Positions 33,701-42,581 are shown, counted from the first letter of the stretch. The stretch: 64,000 nucleotides of DNA from Flammeovirgaceae bacterium UBA1842 (GCA_002338655.1 DDIU01000011.1:1-64000), one strand, 5' to 3'. Program-made: numbers and translations. Notes: generated by a model from the sequence alone, not told the origin.

Positions 33701-35086
33701 GATGATGATGATGAGCTGTCCAAATACAGCGGAGTGCATCATTTTACTTGCTCCTTTATGAGTGATATTATCAATAAAATTTTGTCTTTCGGTTTTTGGT
33801 AAAGCCAATAATTCAGTACGTTCAGCAGTGATTTTAAAAGCTATAAATTCAACAATGATCACAGCTCCGTCAATGATAATTCCAAAGTCGATAGCCCCGA
33901 GGCTCATCAAGTTGGCATCTACATCAAAAATGTACATAAGGGAAAGTGCAAAAAACAATGACATTGGGATTACGGAGGCAACCACTAATCCAGAGCGAAT
34001 ATTTCCCAATAGCAAGACCACTACAAAAATGACGATTAAGACACCTAAGATTAGATTCTCAGCTATGGTCAAAGTCGTTTTTCCAATCAATTCACTTCTT
34101 TCTAAAAAGGGGTTGATGCTAATGCCCGGAGGTAGTGTCGGTGATATTTGAGCAACCCGGTCTTTTACAGCTTCAATCACCGCATTCGAGTTTGCCCCCT
34201 TTAGCATCATTACCTGCCCCAATACTTTTTCTCCCTCACCGTTTCCGGTAATCGCACCAAAACGTGTAGCATGTCCAAACCCTACAGTTGCAACATCTTT
34301 TATGAAGATTGGGGTACCATTTCTGTTTTCAATAACGATGTTTTCAATATCTACCAGTGAACCAACCAGCCCCTCGCCTCTGATGAAATAGGTTTGATTT
34401 GTTTTTTCTATATACCCACCGCCAGCAACACTGTTGTTTTTCTCCAAGGCAGAGAAGGTCTGAGCAATAGATAGATTCAGACTTCTTAATTTTTCGGGAT
34501 TTAGGGCTACTTCATATTGCTTGAGGTAACCACCCCATGTGTTTACTTCTACCACGCCCTGAATACCGGAAAGCTGTCGTTTTACTACCCAATCTTGAAT
34601 AGTTCTAACATCGGATAATGAGTAATCATCCCAATAGGCTGAGTCTACTTCAATCACATATTGATAAATTTCCCCTAAGCCAGTGGTGATAGGCCCCATA
34701 AATGGCTTACCAAACCCTTCAGGTATCTTTTCTTCCGCAGCCTTAATTTTCTCAGCAATCAGTTGACGAGGTAGGTAAGTTCCTATGTTGTCATCAAATA
34801 CTACCGTTACCACCGAAAGGCCAAACTTTGATACTGACCGAATCTCTTTTACACTGGGCAGGTTGGCCATTTCCAACTCAACGGGATAGGTAAGGAATTT
34901 TTCTACATCTTCAGTGGCCAAATTTCTGGAAGTAGTAATGATTTGCACCTGATTATTGGTGATATCAGGAACAGCACCAATAGGAATCATGGTAAGCGAA
35001 TAAAGGCCAAAACCCATAATTCCTGCTGACAACAAAAGTACAATTAACTTATGCCGGATGCTGTACTGAATGATTCGTTCTAACAT
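30758..35086 (-). CDS. CusA/CzcA-type heavy-metal RND pump fused to a TolC-like channel domain
   Basis: This 1442-residue protein combines two parts. Residues 1 to about 1040 form a heavy-metal efflux RND pump with twelve transmembrane helices and the proton-relay helix GAIDFGIIIDGAVIIVE; the segment PTLDEGDFVIQP is typical of the CusA/CzcA branch. Residues from about 1050 have a second signal-like segment (VIILVLLLGFPVLGQSQG) followed by an outer-membrane efflux domain with two long coiled-coil halves (INVDQAVEIALQNNLGLKAS ... YYESTGKKLSIETLY). There is no stop between the parts. Similar fusions are known in Bacteroidota and presumably need cleavage to reach the outer membrane. Cu/Ag or Co/Zn/Cd are the likely substrates. 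Confidence 0.92.
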   Translation of the reverse strand: MLERIIQYSIRHKLIVLLLSAGIMGFGLYSLTMIPIGAVPDITNNQVQIITTSRNLATEDVEKFLTYPVELEMANLPSVKEIRSVSKFGLSVVTVVFDDNIGTYLPRQLIAEKIKAAEEKIPEGFGKPFMGPITTGLGEIYQYVIEVDSAYWDDYSLSDVRTIQDWVVKRQLSGIQGVVEVNTWGGYLKQYEVALNPEKLRSLNLSIAQTFSALEKNNSVAGGGYIEKTNQTYFIRGEGLVGSLVDIENIVIENRNGTPIFIKDVATVGFGHATRFGAITGNGEGEKVLGQVMMLKGANSNAVIEAVKDRVAQISPTLPPGISINPFLERSELIGKTTLTIAENLILGVLIVIFVVVLLLGNIRSGLVVASVIPMSLFFALSLMYIFDVDANLMSLGAIDFGIIIDGAVIIVEFIAFKITAERTELLALPKTERQNFIDNITHKGASKMMHSAVFGQLIIIIVFIPILSLVGVEGKMFRPMALVFCFALIGAMILCFTYVPVMASLFIKPTDPNKKTISSRLMRILEVKYEPTIAWALRSKKLVLGMVFMLLVSVGFLFTRMGGEFVPTLDEGDFVIQPVLKTGTSLSNTVIATTRIENILKKFPEVEQVVSRIGAAEVPTDPMSMEESDVIIKLRPKREWVSAKSKDELADKFKEALAEMPGVDFEFTQPIEMRFNELITGVRADLAIKIFGEDLDILYKKAVEVEKAIKGVNGAADLIVEKVVGLPQMSVKYDRRKIAKYGLNVEALNDIITMGFAGKTAGTVFEGEKQFDLVVRFDNAHRQDIRDIETATIQLPNGNQLPLSEFATISYTKGPAKISRDNTKRRIVVGVNVRGRDLESVVKDVQQIINQEIKLPTGYTIEYGGQFENLRTAKERLMIAVPVALLLIFILLYFAFNSVKEALIIYSAIPMSAVGGVLLLYLRDLPFSISAGVGFIALFGIAVLNGIVLIEEFKELKAHGITDINKRILMGTKNRLRPVLLTASAAALGFLPMAISTSAGAEVQRPLATVVVGGLISATALTLIVLPVLYALFDRQGNFPKVKIPAVVIILVLLLGFPVLGQSQGHKINVDQAVEIALQNNLGLKASALRIDQSEQLIGSAIDINKTEVYYNKDQNNIAPNNLPLNVWGIHQTFQFPTIYGAQRNVMQGKLQLTKDQYMMDKRMVTKEVQKAYYEIVYWQQMRKNYDYLDSLYTSFEYAANRRFEQGESNYLEKLTAETKKKEISIQLSQIGESIRKNYIKLNQWLQSDTSFTVSDDQLNRITLQQLDTVSHPTLSYYTNAMKLSNQLLVLEKHKMLPDINASVFKGTNMGSGSQSYSGFQVGVAIPLWFGSQKSKIAAAKTGTDILMSESYNYKLQLMSRYETLLSDLRQFEEGLTYYESTGKKLSIETLYHANKAFQNGEINFLQYTQLLENTKTIEANYLKSLFQYNMTVLEANYLMN

Positions 35087-35270
35087 TGAAGTGAAGTGTC
35101 TACTTTCTGGCGGTTATTAAGAATAGATAGCTAAATCGTTAATACAAGAACCCACCTTTTAGAATTCACATCCTTTAGCCCTCGCCAATTCTTAACAATA
35201 TTTGCTTATCTCCAGCGCAAAGAAGCTCACGCATAGACACTTTTAAAATGACCTATGTTCTCACATTAGC

Positions 35271-35282
35271 TGACTTTGATCA
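35271..35282. promoter_or_regulatory. FNR-like site upstream of the efflux operon
   Basis: TGAC-TTTG-ATCA lies 184 bp before the pump start and 16 bp past the CoA-transferase stop. The long distance makes its role the least certain of the thirteen. Confidence 0.35.
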
Positions 35283-35297
35283 TTGGTAACAAGTACC

Positions 35298-36581
35298 TCA
35301 AACGCTACTTTTAAACCTTTCAAAAACTTCCTTTTCAAGATGTTCCTGATGATCAGGATGGGCTATTGATATTAAGGCCTTGGCGCGTTGTTTTAGGTTT
35401 TTACCATACAGATCTACCACTCCATTTTCTGTAACCACATAGTGTACATGAGCACGTGTGGTGGTTACTCCCGCTCCTTCTTTTAAGAAAGGCACTATTT
35501 TAGATAGTCCTTTTGAGGTAACAGATGGCATGGCAATAATGGCTTTCCCTCCTTCAGATAAGGACGCACCTCTAATAAAATCCATCTGACCGCCAACCCC
35601 AGAATATTGGTATTTGCCTATGGTATCAGCACATACCTGGCCTGTGAGGTCGATCTCTATGGCACTGTTAATCGCTGTTACTTTTGGATTCCTTCTTATG
35701 ATGGCGGTATCGTTGGTATAAGCGGCCTCCTTCATGTGGATAGTTGGGTTATCATCCATAAACCGATATAGTTTTTCAGAGCCTACAGCAAAACAACTAA
35801 CGATTTTTCCTGCTTTGACCATTTTATCTTCACCTGTTATCACGCCAGATTCAACCAACGGAAGTATGCCATCTGAAAACATTTCGGTATGGATCCCTAA
35901 TCGTTTGTGGCTTTTAAGATTGGCCAATACAACATTGGGAATAGCCCCTATACCCATTTGCAGAGTAGCCCCGTCTTCCACAAGTGAGGCGACATGTTTA
36001 CCTATTCTTTTCTCAATGTCATTAGCTTCGGGGAGTTCAGTGCTAAAAATCGGTTGGTTTACCTCTATCCCAAAATCAATTTTACTGCGATGAATTATAC
36101 CATCTCCATGCGTTCTCGGAACGTTGGGGTTGACTTGAGCAATGACTATTTTGGCAGCTTCCAATGCTGCTAATGTTACGTCAATGGAAGTGCCCAGTGA
36201 GCAATAGCCATGTTTGTCAGGCAAAGACACTTGAATAAACGCTACATCAATTGGTAAAATATTGCGCTTAAAAAGCCAATGAACTTCACTTAAAAATATA
36301 GGGATATAATCGCCATTAACGGAATTAACCGCAGCCCGCACATTGCCACCAACAAAACAACTGTTTATTTGAAATGCCTGTTTACAAGGGTCTTTGGTGT
36401 AAGGCGCATCACCTTCGGTGTGTAGGTGGAGGATTTCCACAGCCTTAAGTTCACTGTAACGCTGACATAAGGCATCTATCAAAATAGTAGGCGTCATAGC
36501 CGCACCTTGTACGAAGAGCCTGCTATTGGATTTTATATGTTTTACTGCCTCCTGGGCAGTAGTAAGTCTTAATTTTTCCAT
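35298..36581 (-). CDS. Acetyl-CoA hydrolase/transferase-family CoA-transferase
   Basis: This 427-residue cytoplasmic enzyme belongs to the Cat1/4-hydroxybutyrate CoA-transferase family. The glycine-rich motif GIGAIPNVV (near 226) and the probable catalytic glutamate in NSAIEIDLTGQV (near 315) are present, followed by GGQMDFIRGA. It could move CoA between acetyl-CoA or succinyl-CoA and short acids such as acetate, allowing acetate formation with energy saving under oxygen limitation. It follows the cbb3 assembly genes by 17 bp on the same strand, probably in one transcript. Confidence 0.88.
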   Translation of the reverse strand: MEKLRLTTAQEAVKHIKSNSRLFVQGAAMTPTILIDALCQRYSELKAVEILHLHTEGDAPYTKDPCKQAFQINSCFVGGNVRAAVNSVNGDYIPIFLSEVHWLFKRNILPIDVAFIQVSLPDKHGYCSLGTSIDVTLAALEAAKIVIAQVNPNVPRTHGDGIIHRSKIDFGIEVNQPIFSTELPEANDIEKRIGKHVASLVEDGATLQMGIGAIPNVVLANLKSHKRLGIHTEMFSDGILPLVESGVITGEDKMVKAGKIVSCFAVGSEKLYRFMDDNPTIHMKEAAYTNDTAIIRRNPKVTAINSAIEIDLTGQVCADTIGKYQYSGVGGQMDFIRGASLSEGGKAIIAMPSVTSKGLSKIVPFLKEGAGVTTTRAHVHYVVTENGVVDLYGKNLKQRAKALISIAHPDHQEHLEKEVFERFKSSV

Positions 36582-36597
36582 TAATAATATTTAAATG

Positions 36598-37281
36598 TTA
36601 TTTACAAATAGTGATTTGATCGAAACCTGATAGTGCCAATATGGGGCTAAGGTATGGGATGTCTAACGCCAGCCCACGTACTATTAGCAATGATCCCATA
36701 AGTAAGGATATGGCAGGGATCACATACTGAAATTGATTTCGGTATCTGGATATCACCCATGATCCGCCCAATGCTATAGCCAACATTATAGGCCAAGTGC
36801 CCAGTCCAAACCCAGCCATAAATAGGGCACCTTGAAATGGGTTGGCCGTAGCCAATGAAGCCGCAATGGCTACATACACGAGTCCGCAAGGTAACAGGCC
36901 GTTTAAAAGCCCTAATGAGAACAAAGTGGAATTGCTATTGCCTTTCACTGCCCCCAGTAGTTTGGATTTCATGGGGGTTAGAATCGTGCTTTGCCATTGG
37001 TTTTGAATGATTTTTAGCTTGGGCAGTAAGGTGATGGAAATAATAATAAGCCCCGCTATAATTGATAGGCTTTGTTGGAAACCAGCAAAGGAAATACCTA
37101 AACCGGCCAAGCCAATGATTAGCCCCAGCGACATGTAACTTATAATTCTACCCGTATGATAAAGAAGATTTTTAAATAAGCCTTTTTTGGTATAATTAAC
37201 GGCCATTACGATAGGCCCACACATGCCCACACAATGAAGGCTGCCTACCATTCCTATCAATATGGCACTTATAATAATCAT
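36598..37281 (-). CDS. TauE/SafE-family membrane protein of the cbb3 cluster
   Basis: This polytopic protein of 227 residues has six to seven helices. Two cysteine motifs lie in membrane segments, HCVGMCGP near the start and LLPCGLVY in the middle. They define the UreH/SafE-like transmembrane family often found beside cbb3 oxidase genes; a copper or haem-delivery role has been proposed for relatives. The start is ATG 37281, which overlaps the ccoH stop (ATGA). A TTG one codon earlier is not needed. Confidence 0.85.
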   Translation of the reverse strand: MIIISAILIGMVGSLHCVGMCGPIVMAVNYTKKGLFKNLLYHTGRIISYMSLGLIIGLAGLGISFAGFQQSLSIIAGLIIISITLLPKLKIIQNQWQSTILTPMKSKLLGAVKGNSNSTLFSLGLLNGLLPCGLVYVAIAASLATANPFQGALFMAGFGLGTWPIMLAIALGGSWVISRYRNQFQYVIPAISLLMGSLLIVRGLALDIPYLSPILALSGFDQITICK

Positions 37282-37709
37282 CAAATTACCACCACCTGCT
37301 CAGAATAAAACTCCTTACCATCGGCTGACCAATTGATCTTCACTTTCCAAAAGCCCTTTTCAAAGTCCTTAATATTAAATACCTGAAGGCCATCTTTATC
37401 TAATTGCAACTTGTATTTCCTATCAAGTTTGGCATCTGATGGCCTAAAGAAATGCACCTCACCAATTAGGTTTTTATCAGGGATACTCAGGCTCATGGTA
37501 CCGATTTTAGCATCTACTTCAATATGTGCTTTGTTAGAAAGCCTATTTCCGTTTTCAATACGGTCCATCTGATCTTGATAGGCCAGCTCCTGCACATAAT
37601 AATCTTCAGCCACAAGGCTAATATTCTGTCGCATGGAAATGACAACCAAGGTAGCAATAAGCACTACGAATAAAATGAGTGTTAATGTAATTCCATTTCC
37701 CCAGTTCAT
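37281..37709 (-). CDS. ccoH: FixH/CcoH cbb3 oxidase assembly protein
   Basis: This 142-residue protein has one N-terminal transmembrane helix (about residues 6-26) and a periplasmic beta domain, like FixH. The segment EDYYVQELAYQDQMDRIEN right after the helix is typical of the family. CcoH helps early assembly of the cbb3 complex and may remain bound to it. It starts 8 bp after ccoG and its stop overlaps the TauE/SafE-like gene. Sequence identity in this family is low, so the name rests on topology, the motif and the operon. Confidence 0.88.
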   Translation of the reverse strand: MNWGNGITLTLILFVVLIATLVVISMRQNISLVAEDYYVQELAYQDQMDRIENGNRLSNKAHIEVDAKIGTMSLSIPDKNLIGEVHFFRPSDAKLDRKYKLQLDKDGLQVFNIKDFEKGFWKVKINWSADGKEFYSEQVVVI

Positions 37710-37717
37710 AATAATAG

Positions 37718-39145
37718 CTAATTTAATTTTACCTGAATCGGGGCCAGAAATTTTGTCGTTGTTTCTTCAATCAATTCCCCATTGCTATAAATCCCAATCT
37801 TCAAACTTGTTTTTGCCTTCATTAATTTTTCCCTGGGGATTTTGATAAAGAAAACACCTTCAGCCGAGGCATTGGGCTTTACAATAATTTCCCCGTCCCC
37901 TACTTTGGACATTTGAGCCATAGGCATATCTTCCACTTTTACCTCCAGTTTCACTTCATCAAATGTTTTATTGACAAACTGAAGGTTATAAAGATTGCTA
38001 ATTTGTCCATCATCAGTTTTCTGATACAGTTGCCCAGGTACTTTCAGTACGGTTACTTCAATATCAGATCTGGTGGCTAACGAAAACCCCAATATGGCCA
38101 CCAAAGCCACAAGTACAACTGAATAAGCTGCCACCCGTGGAGTAAATAATTTTTGCATCCCTTTCTCAATGGCTTCATGTGATGAGTAGCGGATCAACCC
38201 TTTGGGTTTGTTGATCTTTAGCATCACATCATCACAGGCATCAATACAGGCTGTGCAGTTAACACAGTCCAGTTGGGTACCATTTCTGATGTCAATGCCT
38301 GTAGGGCATGCATGTACACATAGTTTGCAGTCTATACAGTCGCCTTTGTCTTCTTGAATCACGCCTTTTTTTAAGCGGCCTCTCGGCTCACCTCTAAGCC
38401 AATCATACATTACAGCTATTGACTTCTTATCCAACAACACCCCTTGAAGACGGCCATAAGGACATACCGTAACACAAGCCTGTTCGCGGAAGAAGGCAAA
38501 TACCCAGTAGAAAATCCCGGTAAAGGCCACAATACCGATAAACCCGGCCATGTTTTTACTTGGCGACTCTGTTACTACTAACAGCAGCTGATCTATCCCA
38601 ATTAAATAAGCCATTACAGTATGGGATATCAAAATGGCTATTGCTATAAAAATAAGGTGTTTTAACCCTTTTTTCCTGATTTTAGCAGCGTTTAAGGGGC
38701 CATTGTCCAATTTTCTCTGCTGGTTGGCATCACCTTCAATCCAATATTCAATTTTACGGAATACCATCTCCATAAATATCGTTTGCGGGCATGCCCAGCC
38801 ACACCAAACCCTACCAAAAACAACAGTGAATAAAATAATGAAAACGAAAAATATAATGAGCAGCAAGGCCAACAAGAAAAAATCTTGTGGCCAGAATGCC
38901 TGGCCCAGTATGATAAATTTCCTTTCAAAAACATTTAACAATAAAAAAGGCCTTCCATTGATGGTAATAAATGGGCCACTAAATAAAGTACCCAGTAAGA
39001 TTATTGTAACCCAAATCCGTGCATTATGAAAAGCCCCTTTTGGTTTTTTGGGATATACCCAAATACGCTTGCCCTTTTCATCCACCGTAGCCATGGTGTC
39101 ACGAAATTCCTCTTCATACTGATAAAGCTCGTCTTCATGTATCAT
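37718..39145 (-). CDS. ccoG: CcoG (FixG/RdxA) cbb3 maturation ferredoxin
   Basis: This 475-residue inner-membrane protein has about five helices. Between them lies a double [4Fe-4S] ferredoxin motif, C-x2-C-x2-C-x3-CP and C-x2-C-x2-C-x3-C, around residues 262-305 (CIDCKLCVHACP, CVNCTACIDAC). A further GRVWCGWACPQT motif lies in the N-terminal membrane part. CcoG reduces copper on its way to the cbb3 active site. The C-terminal ~110 residues are a periplasmic Ig-like domain. It follows ccoP by 9 bp. Confidence 0.95.
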   Translation of the reverse strand: MIHEDELYQYEEEFRDTMATVDEKGKRIWVYPKKPKGAFHNARIWVTIILLGTLFSGPFITINGRPFLLLNVFERKFIILGQAFWPQDFFLLALLLIIFFVFIILFTVVFGRVWCGWACPQTIFMEMVFRKIEYWIEGDANQQRKLDNGPLNAAKIRKKGLKHLIFIAIAILISHTVMAYLIGIDQLLLVVTESPSKNMAGFIGIVAFTGIFYWVFAFFREQACVTVCPYGRLQGVLLDKKSIAVMYDWLRGEPRGRLKKGVIQEDKGDCIDCKLCVHACPTGIDIRNGTQLDCVNCTACIDACDDVMLKINKPKGLIRYSSHEAIEKGMQKLFTPRVAAYSVVLVALVAILGFSLATRSDIEVTVLKVPGQLYQKTDDGQISNLYNLQFVNKTFDEVKLEVKVEDMPMAQMSKVGDGEIIVKPNASAEGVFFIKIPREKLMKAKTSLKIGIYSNGELIEETTTKFLAPIQVKLN

Positions 39146-39154
39146 GTCAGTAAT

Positions 39155-40054
39155 TTAGTTATTTACTGCCACTTGAGTGGAATCATTGGATGTAGTTTCT
39201 TTAGGTGTGGGTACATATAACTCTCCTTGAGGTTCTTTAGGTGCTGCGGGTGTAGTACCAACCAAAGTCATAATGTAGGACGATACATTTTGCATTTTTT
39301 CTGGTGATAGCGTAGACTCCCATGCAATCATCCCTTTTTCGGGCACACCTACTTTAATTGTCCTGAAGATATCCTGTATACTACCTCCATGGATCCAATA
39401 ATCATCCGTTAGGTTTGGGCCGATACCCCCACCTCCATCTTCCTTATGACAAGGTGCACAGCTCATGGTAAATACCTGTTTTCCCTGAGCAAGGGCTTCA
39501 GGATCATCCACAAAAGCAACGTTATTTTCATCAATATTGCTCTTGGGTTGGTCAGCTACCCGCAATAACCTTTGTTCTTCTGCCAATGCCATCTCCGTTT
39601 CATATTCTTCGGTCTGTAGTGGCATGGTCTTAAAGACATGATATACCCCTAGATAAACGAACGCAAAAATAATGGATAAGTAAAAGAGCCATTTCCACCA
39701 AGGTGGCAAGTGATTGTCAAGCTCACGTATGCCATCGTAGCTATGGGCGAGTATAACCGTTTCTTCCTCTTCCAGTGGTACGGAATCGTTGGCTTTGGAG
39801 ATCAACTTACCCCACCAGCTTTGCTTCTTCTCCACTTCCGCTTTACCCCCTTTTAGTGCTATCTCTTTTTCATAAAATGCCCTTAGCACCTGCAATACAA
39901 CTATTGCCACTATTAAAACAAGTATTGAAATAACGAGAAGAAGCCCCGATACCAAATAAAATGCTTGTGTTGAATTCATATCTTGTGCTTGTACCGGCTG
40001 TTGGCCAACAAACATTAAAAACAGAATAATTAGTGTAATCCATCTACTTTTCAT
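39155..40054 (-). CDS. ccoP: cbb3 oxidase subunit III (CcoP) with one haem c
   Basis: This 299-residue protein has a signal-like first helix (ending VQAQ), two further helices (about residues 32-55 and 118-140) and a C-terminal cytochrome c domain with CAPCH (near 200) and an axial Met in KVGVPEKGMIAW. Proteobacterial CcoP has two haems c; here only one CxxCH is present. It accepts electrons for the oxidase at the periplasmic face. I start it at ATG 40054, which overlaps the ccoQ stop (ATGA). A GTG one codon upstream is not needed. Confidence 0.93.
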   Translation of the reverse strand: MKSRWITLIILFLMFVGQQPVQAQDMNSTQAFYLVSGLLLVISILVLIVAIVVLQVLRAFYEKEIALKGGKAEVEKKQSWWGKLISKANDSVPLEEEETVILAHSYDGIRELDNHLPPWWKWLFYLSIIFAFVYLGVYHVFKTMPLQTEEYETEMALAEEQRLLRVADQPKSNIDENNVAFVDDPEALAQGKQVFTMSCAPCHKEDGGGGIGPNLTDDYWIHGGSIQDIFRTIKVGVPEKGMIAWESTLSPEKMQNVSSYIMTLVGTTPAAPKEPQGELYVPTPKETTSNDSTQVAVNN

Positions 40055-40251
40055 CACTTAAGATTTTTTGTTTTTTCACTTGATTGAATATTATCCTCCT
40101 CTAGGGGCATATTTTTCATTGTATTTATATAGCCATTATCAGCTTTCCAAACCCAAAGTATAAGGCAAACGAAAAAGATGAAAAATATACTTAGTGATAT
40201 GATTGGCCATATCTCTACATTGTGTATTTGTTCGAAATAATGCTTAAACAT
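40054..40251 (-). CDS. ccoQ: Small cbb3 oxidase subunit CcoQ
   Basis: These 65 residues form one transmembrane helix (about 14-36) followed by a charged tail. Size, topology and position between ccoNO and ccoP identify it as CcoQ/FixQ, which stabilises the oxidase complex. The sequence itself is weakly conserved. Confidence 0.85.
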   Translation of the reverse strand: MFKHYFEQIHNVEIWPIISLSIFFIFFVCLILWVWKADNGYINTMKNMPLEEDNIQSSEKTKNLK

Positions 40252-40255
40252 GGTG

Positions 40256-42388
40256 CTATTCGTTAGATGTTTGTTCGGGTTTTACTTTTATGTCTGTCCC
40301 CAAGCGTTGTAAGTAAGCTATTAGTGCTACTATCTCAGCTTCCGAGGCCACTTCTATACCATCCTCATCAAGGAGGCTTTTGGCTATTTTATCAGCTTGC
40401 CGCATAAGATCCTCATTGGCAATGTCTTCATATCCTTCGGGATAGGGTACTCCTATTGTTCTCAATGCTTTAATTTTTCCAGCGGTTTCGTCCAAATCAA
40501 TAGGGGTAGTGAATAACCATGGATAGGGAGGCATTATAGAACCTGACGATACTGCTGACGGGTCTAGCATGTGATAGTAATGCCATGAGTTTGGATACTT
40601 GGCGCCTACCCGATGAAGGTCAGGGCCAGTTCGTTTAGATCCCCACAAAAATGGATGATCATATACAAATTCCCCTGCTTTGGAATATTCACCATATCGC
40701 TCTGTCTCTGACCTAAAAGGCCTTACCATTTGCGTATGACAGCTCACACACCCTTCTTTTATATACAAATCGCGCCCATGAAGCTCCAGAGGTGTGTAGG
40801 GTGTTACACTTGCTATGGTGGGCACATTCGATTTGACAAGGAATGTAGGCACCATTTCAATAATACCACCAATGAGGATGGCCACTAAAGTGAGTAATGT
40901 GAATAATAATGGCTTACGTTCCAACACATTATGCCAATGCGATTCTTTTTGTTTTTTGTGCTTCACTAACGGTGGTGCGCTGGCTTCTTCGTTAGCAATA
41001 AAGCTACCTATCTTGGCCGTTTTTACGAGGTTATATGCCATCACAAACACCCCAGTTAAATATAGGGTACCACCAACTGCCCGCAGTACGTACATTGGCA
41101 ATATCTGAACAACGGTTTCAAGGAAGTTTTTATAGGTAAGAAAACCCTCTGCGTTAAATTCTTTCCACATCAAGCTTTGTGTGATGCCAGCTACGTACAA
41201 TGGCAGTGCATAGAATATAATTCCTAATGTGCCTATCCAAAAATGGAAGTTGGCCAATTTGTTGGAATACAGCTTAGTGCCCCACATTTTTGGTACCATC
41301 CAATAGAGCATTCCAAATGTAAGGAAGCCATTCCAACCCAATGCCCCCACGTGTACGTGTGCAATAATCCAATCCGTAAAATGCGCTATTGCATTTACTG
41401 ATTTCAGGGATAGCATTGGCCCTTCAAATGTGGCCATACCATAGGCTGTAATTGCCACCACCATAAACTTAAGTACGGGTTCTTCCCTTACCTTGTCCCA
41501 TGCACCTCTAAGGGTAAGCAGTCCGTTGAGCATACCGCCCCAACTTGGAGCCAAAAGCATGATTGAAAACACAACCCCTAAAGACTGTGCCCAGTCGGGC
41601 AATGAAGTGTAAAGTAAGTGGTGTGGCCCTGCCCATATATAAAGAAATATCAATGACCAGAAATGGATAATGGAAAGTTTATAGGAATAAACTGGTCTGT
41701 TGGCTGCTTTAGGTAGGAAGTAGTACATCAACCCTAAATAAGGTGTAGTAAGGAAAAACGCCACTGCGTTATGTCCATACCACCATTGCACCAATGCATC
41801 TTGCACACCAGCATACCAACTGTAACTCTTCATAAAAGTTACCGGTATCGCAAATGAATTGACCATGTGTAAAACCGCAACCGTAACAAAAGTAGCTATG
41901 TAAAACCAGATGGCCACATACATATGCTTCTCCCTTCTACGCAGGATTGTACCGATCATATTTATACCAAATACCACCCAAATTATTGTAATGGCAATAT
42001 CAATAGGCCACTCCAGTTCAGCATATTCTTTGGAAGAAGTGAAGCCCATCGGCAAAGTAATTACCGCTGCAATAATTATAAGTTGCCAGCCCCAGAAGTT
42101 AATCCAGCTTAGGGTGTCGGAGAACATCCTGGCTTTCAACAACCGTTGGAGCGAGTAGTACACCCCCGCAAAAATGGCATTACCCACAAATGCAAAAATC
42201 ACTGCATTGGTATGCAATGGGCGTATCCTGCCAAAAGTGACATAGGGTGAATCAAAATTAAATATCGGGTAGAATAGCTGGATGGCTGCCGTTAAGCCTA
42301 CCAGCATGCCTATTATTCCAAATACTACTGTAGCTACAATAAAATATTTTACAATCTTATTGTCATAGCTGAACCTTTCAATTTCCAT
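40256..42388 (-). CDS. ccoNO: Fused cbb3 oxidase catalytic subunits I and II (CcoNO)
   Basis: This 710-residue protein joins CcoN and CcoO. Residues 1 to about 470 have twelve helices with the haem/copper ligands (RPLHTNAVIF, WYGHNAVAFF, IIAHVHVGALGWNG). From about residue 485 a helix leads into a mono-haem cytochrome c with CVSCHTQMVRPF (near 545) and its Met in SGSIMPPYPW. It reduces O2 with very high affinity and pumps protons. N and O are separate proteins in Proteobacteria; the fusion is usual in Bacteroidota. It heads ccoNO-ccoQ-ccoP-ccoG-ccoH. Three FNR-like sites lie upstream. ccoI and ccoS are not in the window. Confidence 0.96.
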   Translation of the reverse strand: MEIERFSYDNKIVKYFIVATVVFGIIGMLVGLTAAIQLFYPIFNFDSPYVTFGRIRPLHTNAVIFAFVGNAIFAGVYYSLQRLLKARMFSDTLSWINFWGWQLIIIAAVITLPMGFTSSKEYAELEWPIDIAITIIWVVFGINMIGTILRRREKHMYVAIWFYIATFVTVAVLHMVNSFAIPVTFMKSYSWYAGVQDALVQWWYGHNAVAFFLTTPYLGLMYYFLPKAANRPVYSYKLSIIHFWSLIFLYIWAGPHHLLYTSLPDWAQSLGVVFSIMLLAPSWGGMLNGLLTLRGAWDKVREEPVLKFMVVAITAYGMATFEGPMLSLKSVNAIAHFTDWIIAHVHVGALGWNGFLTFGMLYWMVPKMWGTKLYSNKLANFHFWIGTLGIIFYALPLYVAGITQSLMWKEFNAEGFLTYKNFLETVVQILPMYVLRAVGGTLYLTGVFVMAYNLVKTAKIGSFIANEEASAPPLVKHKKQKESHWHNVLERKPLLFTLLTLVAILIGGIIEMVPTFLVKSNVPTIASVTPYTPLELHGRDLYIKEGCVSCHTQMVRPFRSETERYGEYSKAGEFVYDHPFLWGSKRTGPDLHRVGAKYPNSWHYYHMLDPSAVSSGSIMPPYPWLFTTPIDLDETAGKIKALRTIGVPYPEGYEDIANEDLMRQADKIAKSLLDEDGIEVASEAEIVALIAYLQRLGTDIKVKPEQTSNE

Positions 42389-42479
42389 AAGTTAATGAGT
42401 TGATAATAGAGTTTAAGTTACAATAGCGAAGGTAAAAAGCCAACTACAAGTCAGATATGATTGGAATTAGTGGAAAAAC

Positions 42480-42491
42480 TGATTTTTATCA
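42480..42491. promoter_or_regulatory. FNR-like site proximal to ccoNO
   Basis: TGAT-TTTT-ATCA, symmetric half-sites, 91 bp before the ccoNO start. Confidence 0.7.
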
Positions 42492-42546
42492 GGGGATGCA
42501 ATCCAAGGGCTAACTTTGAGACCGCTCAAAACTGTCATATATAAGG

Positions 42547-42558
42547 TGATACATATCA
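42547..42558. promoter_or_regulatory. FNR-like site in the ccoNO/usp region
   Basis: TGAT-ACAT-ATCA, an exact FNR-core match, located between the two divergent genes. Confidence 0.6.
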
Positions 42559-42569
42559 TGGCCCCACCA

Positions 42570-42581
42570 TGACAATGATCA
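42570..42581. promoter_or_regulatory. FNR-like site in the ccoNO/usp region, usp side
   Basis: TGAC-AATG-ATCA, about 160 bp before the usp start and two helical turns from the previous site. Confidence 0.6.
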
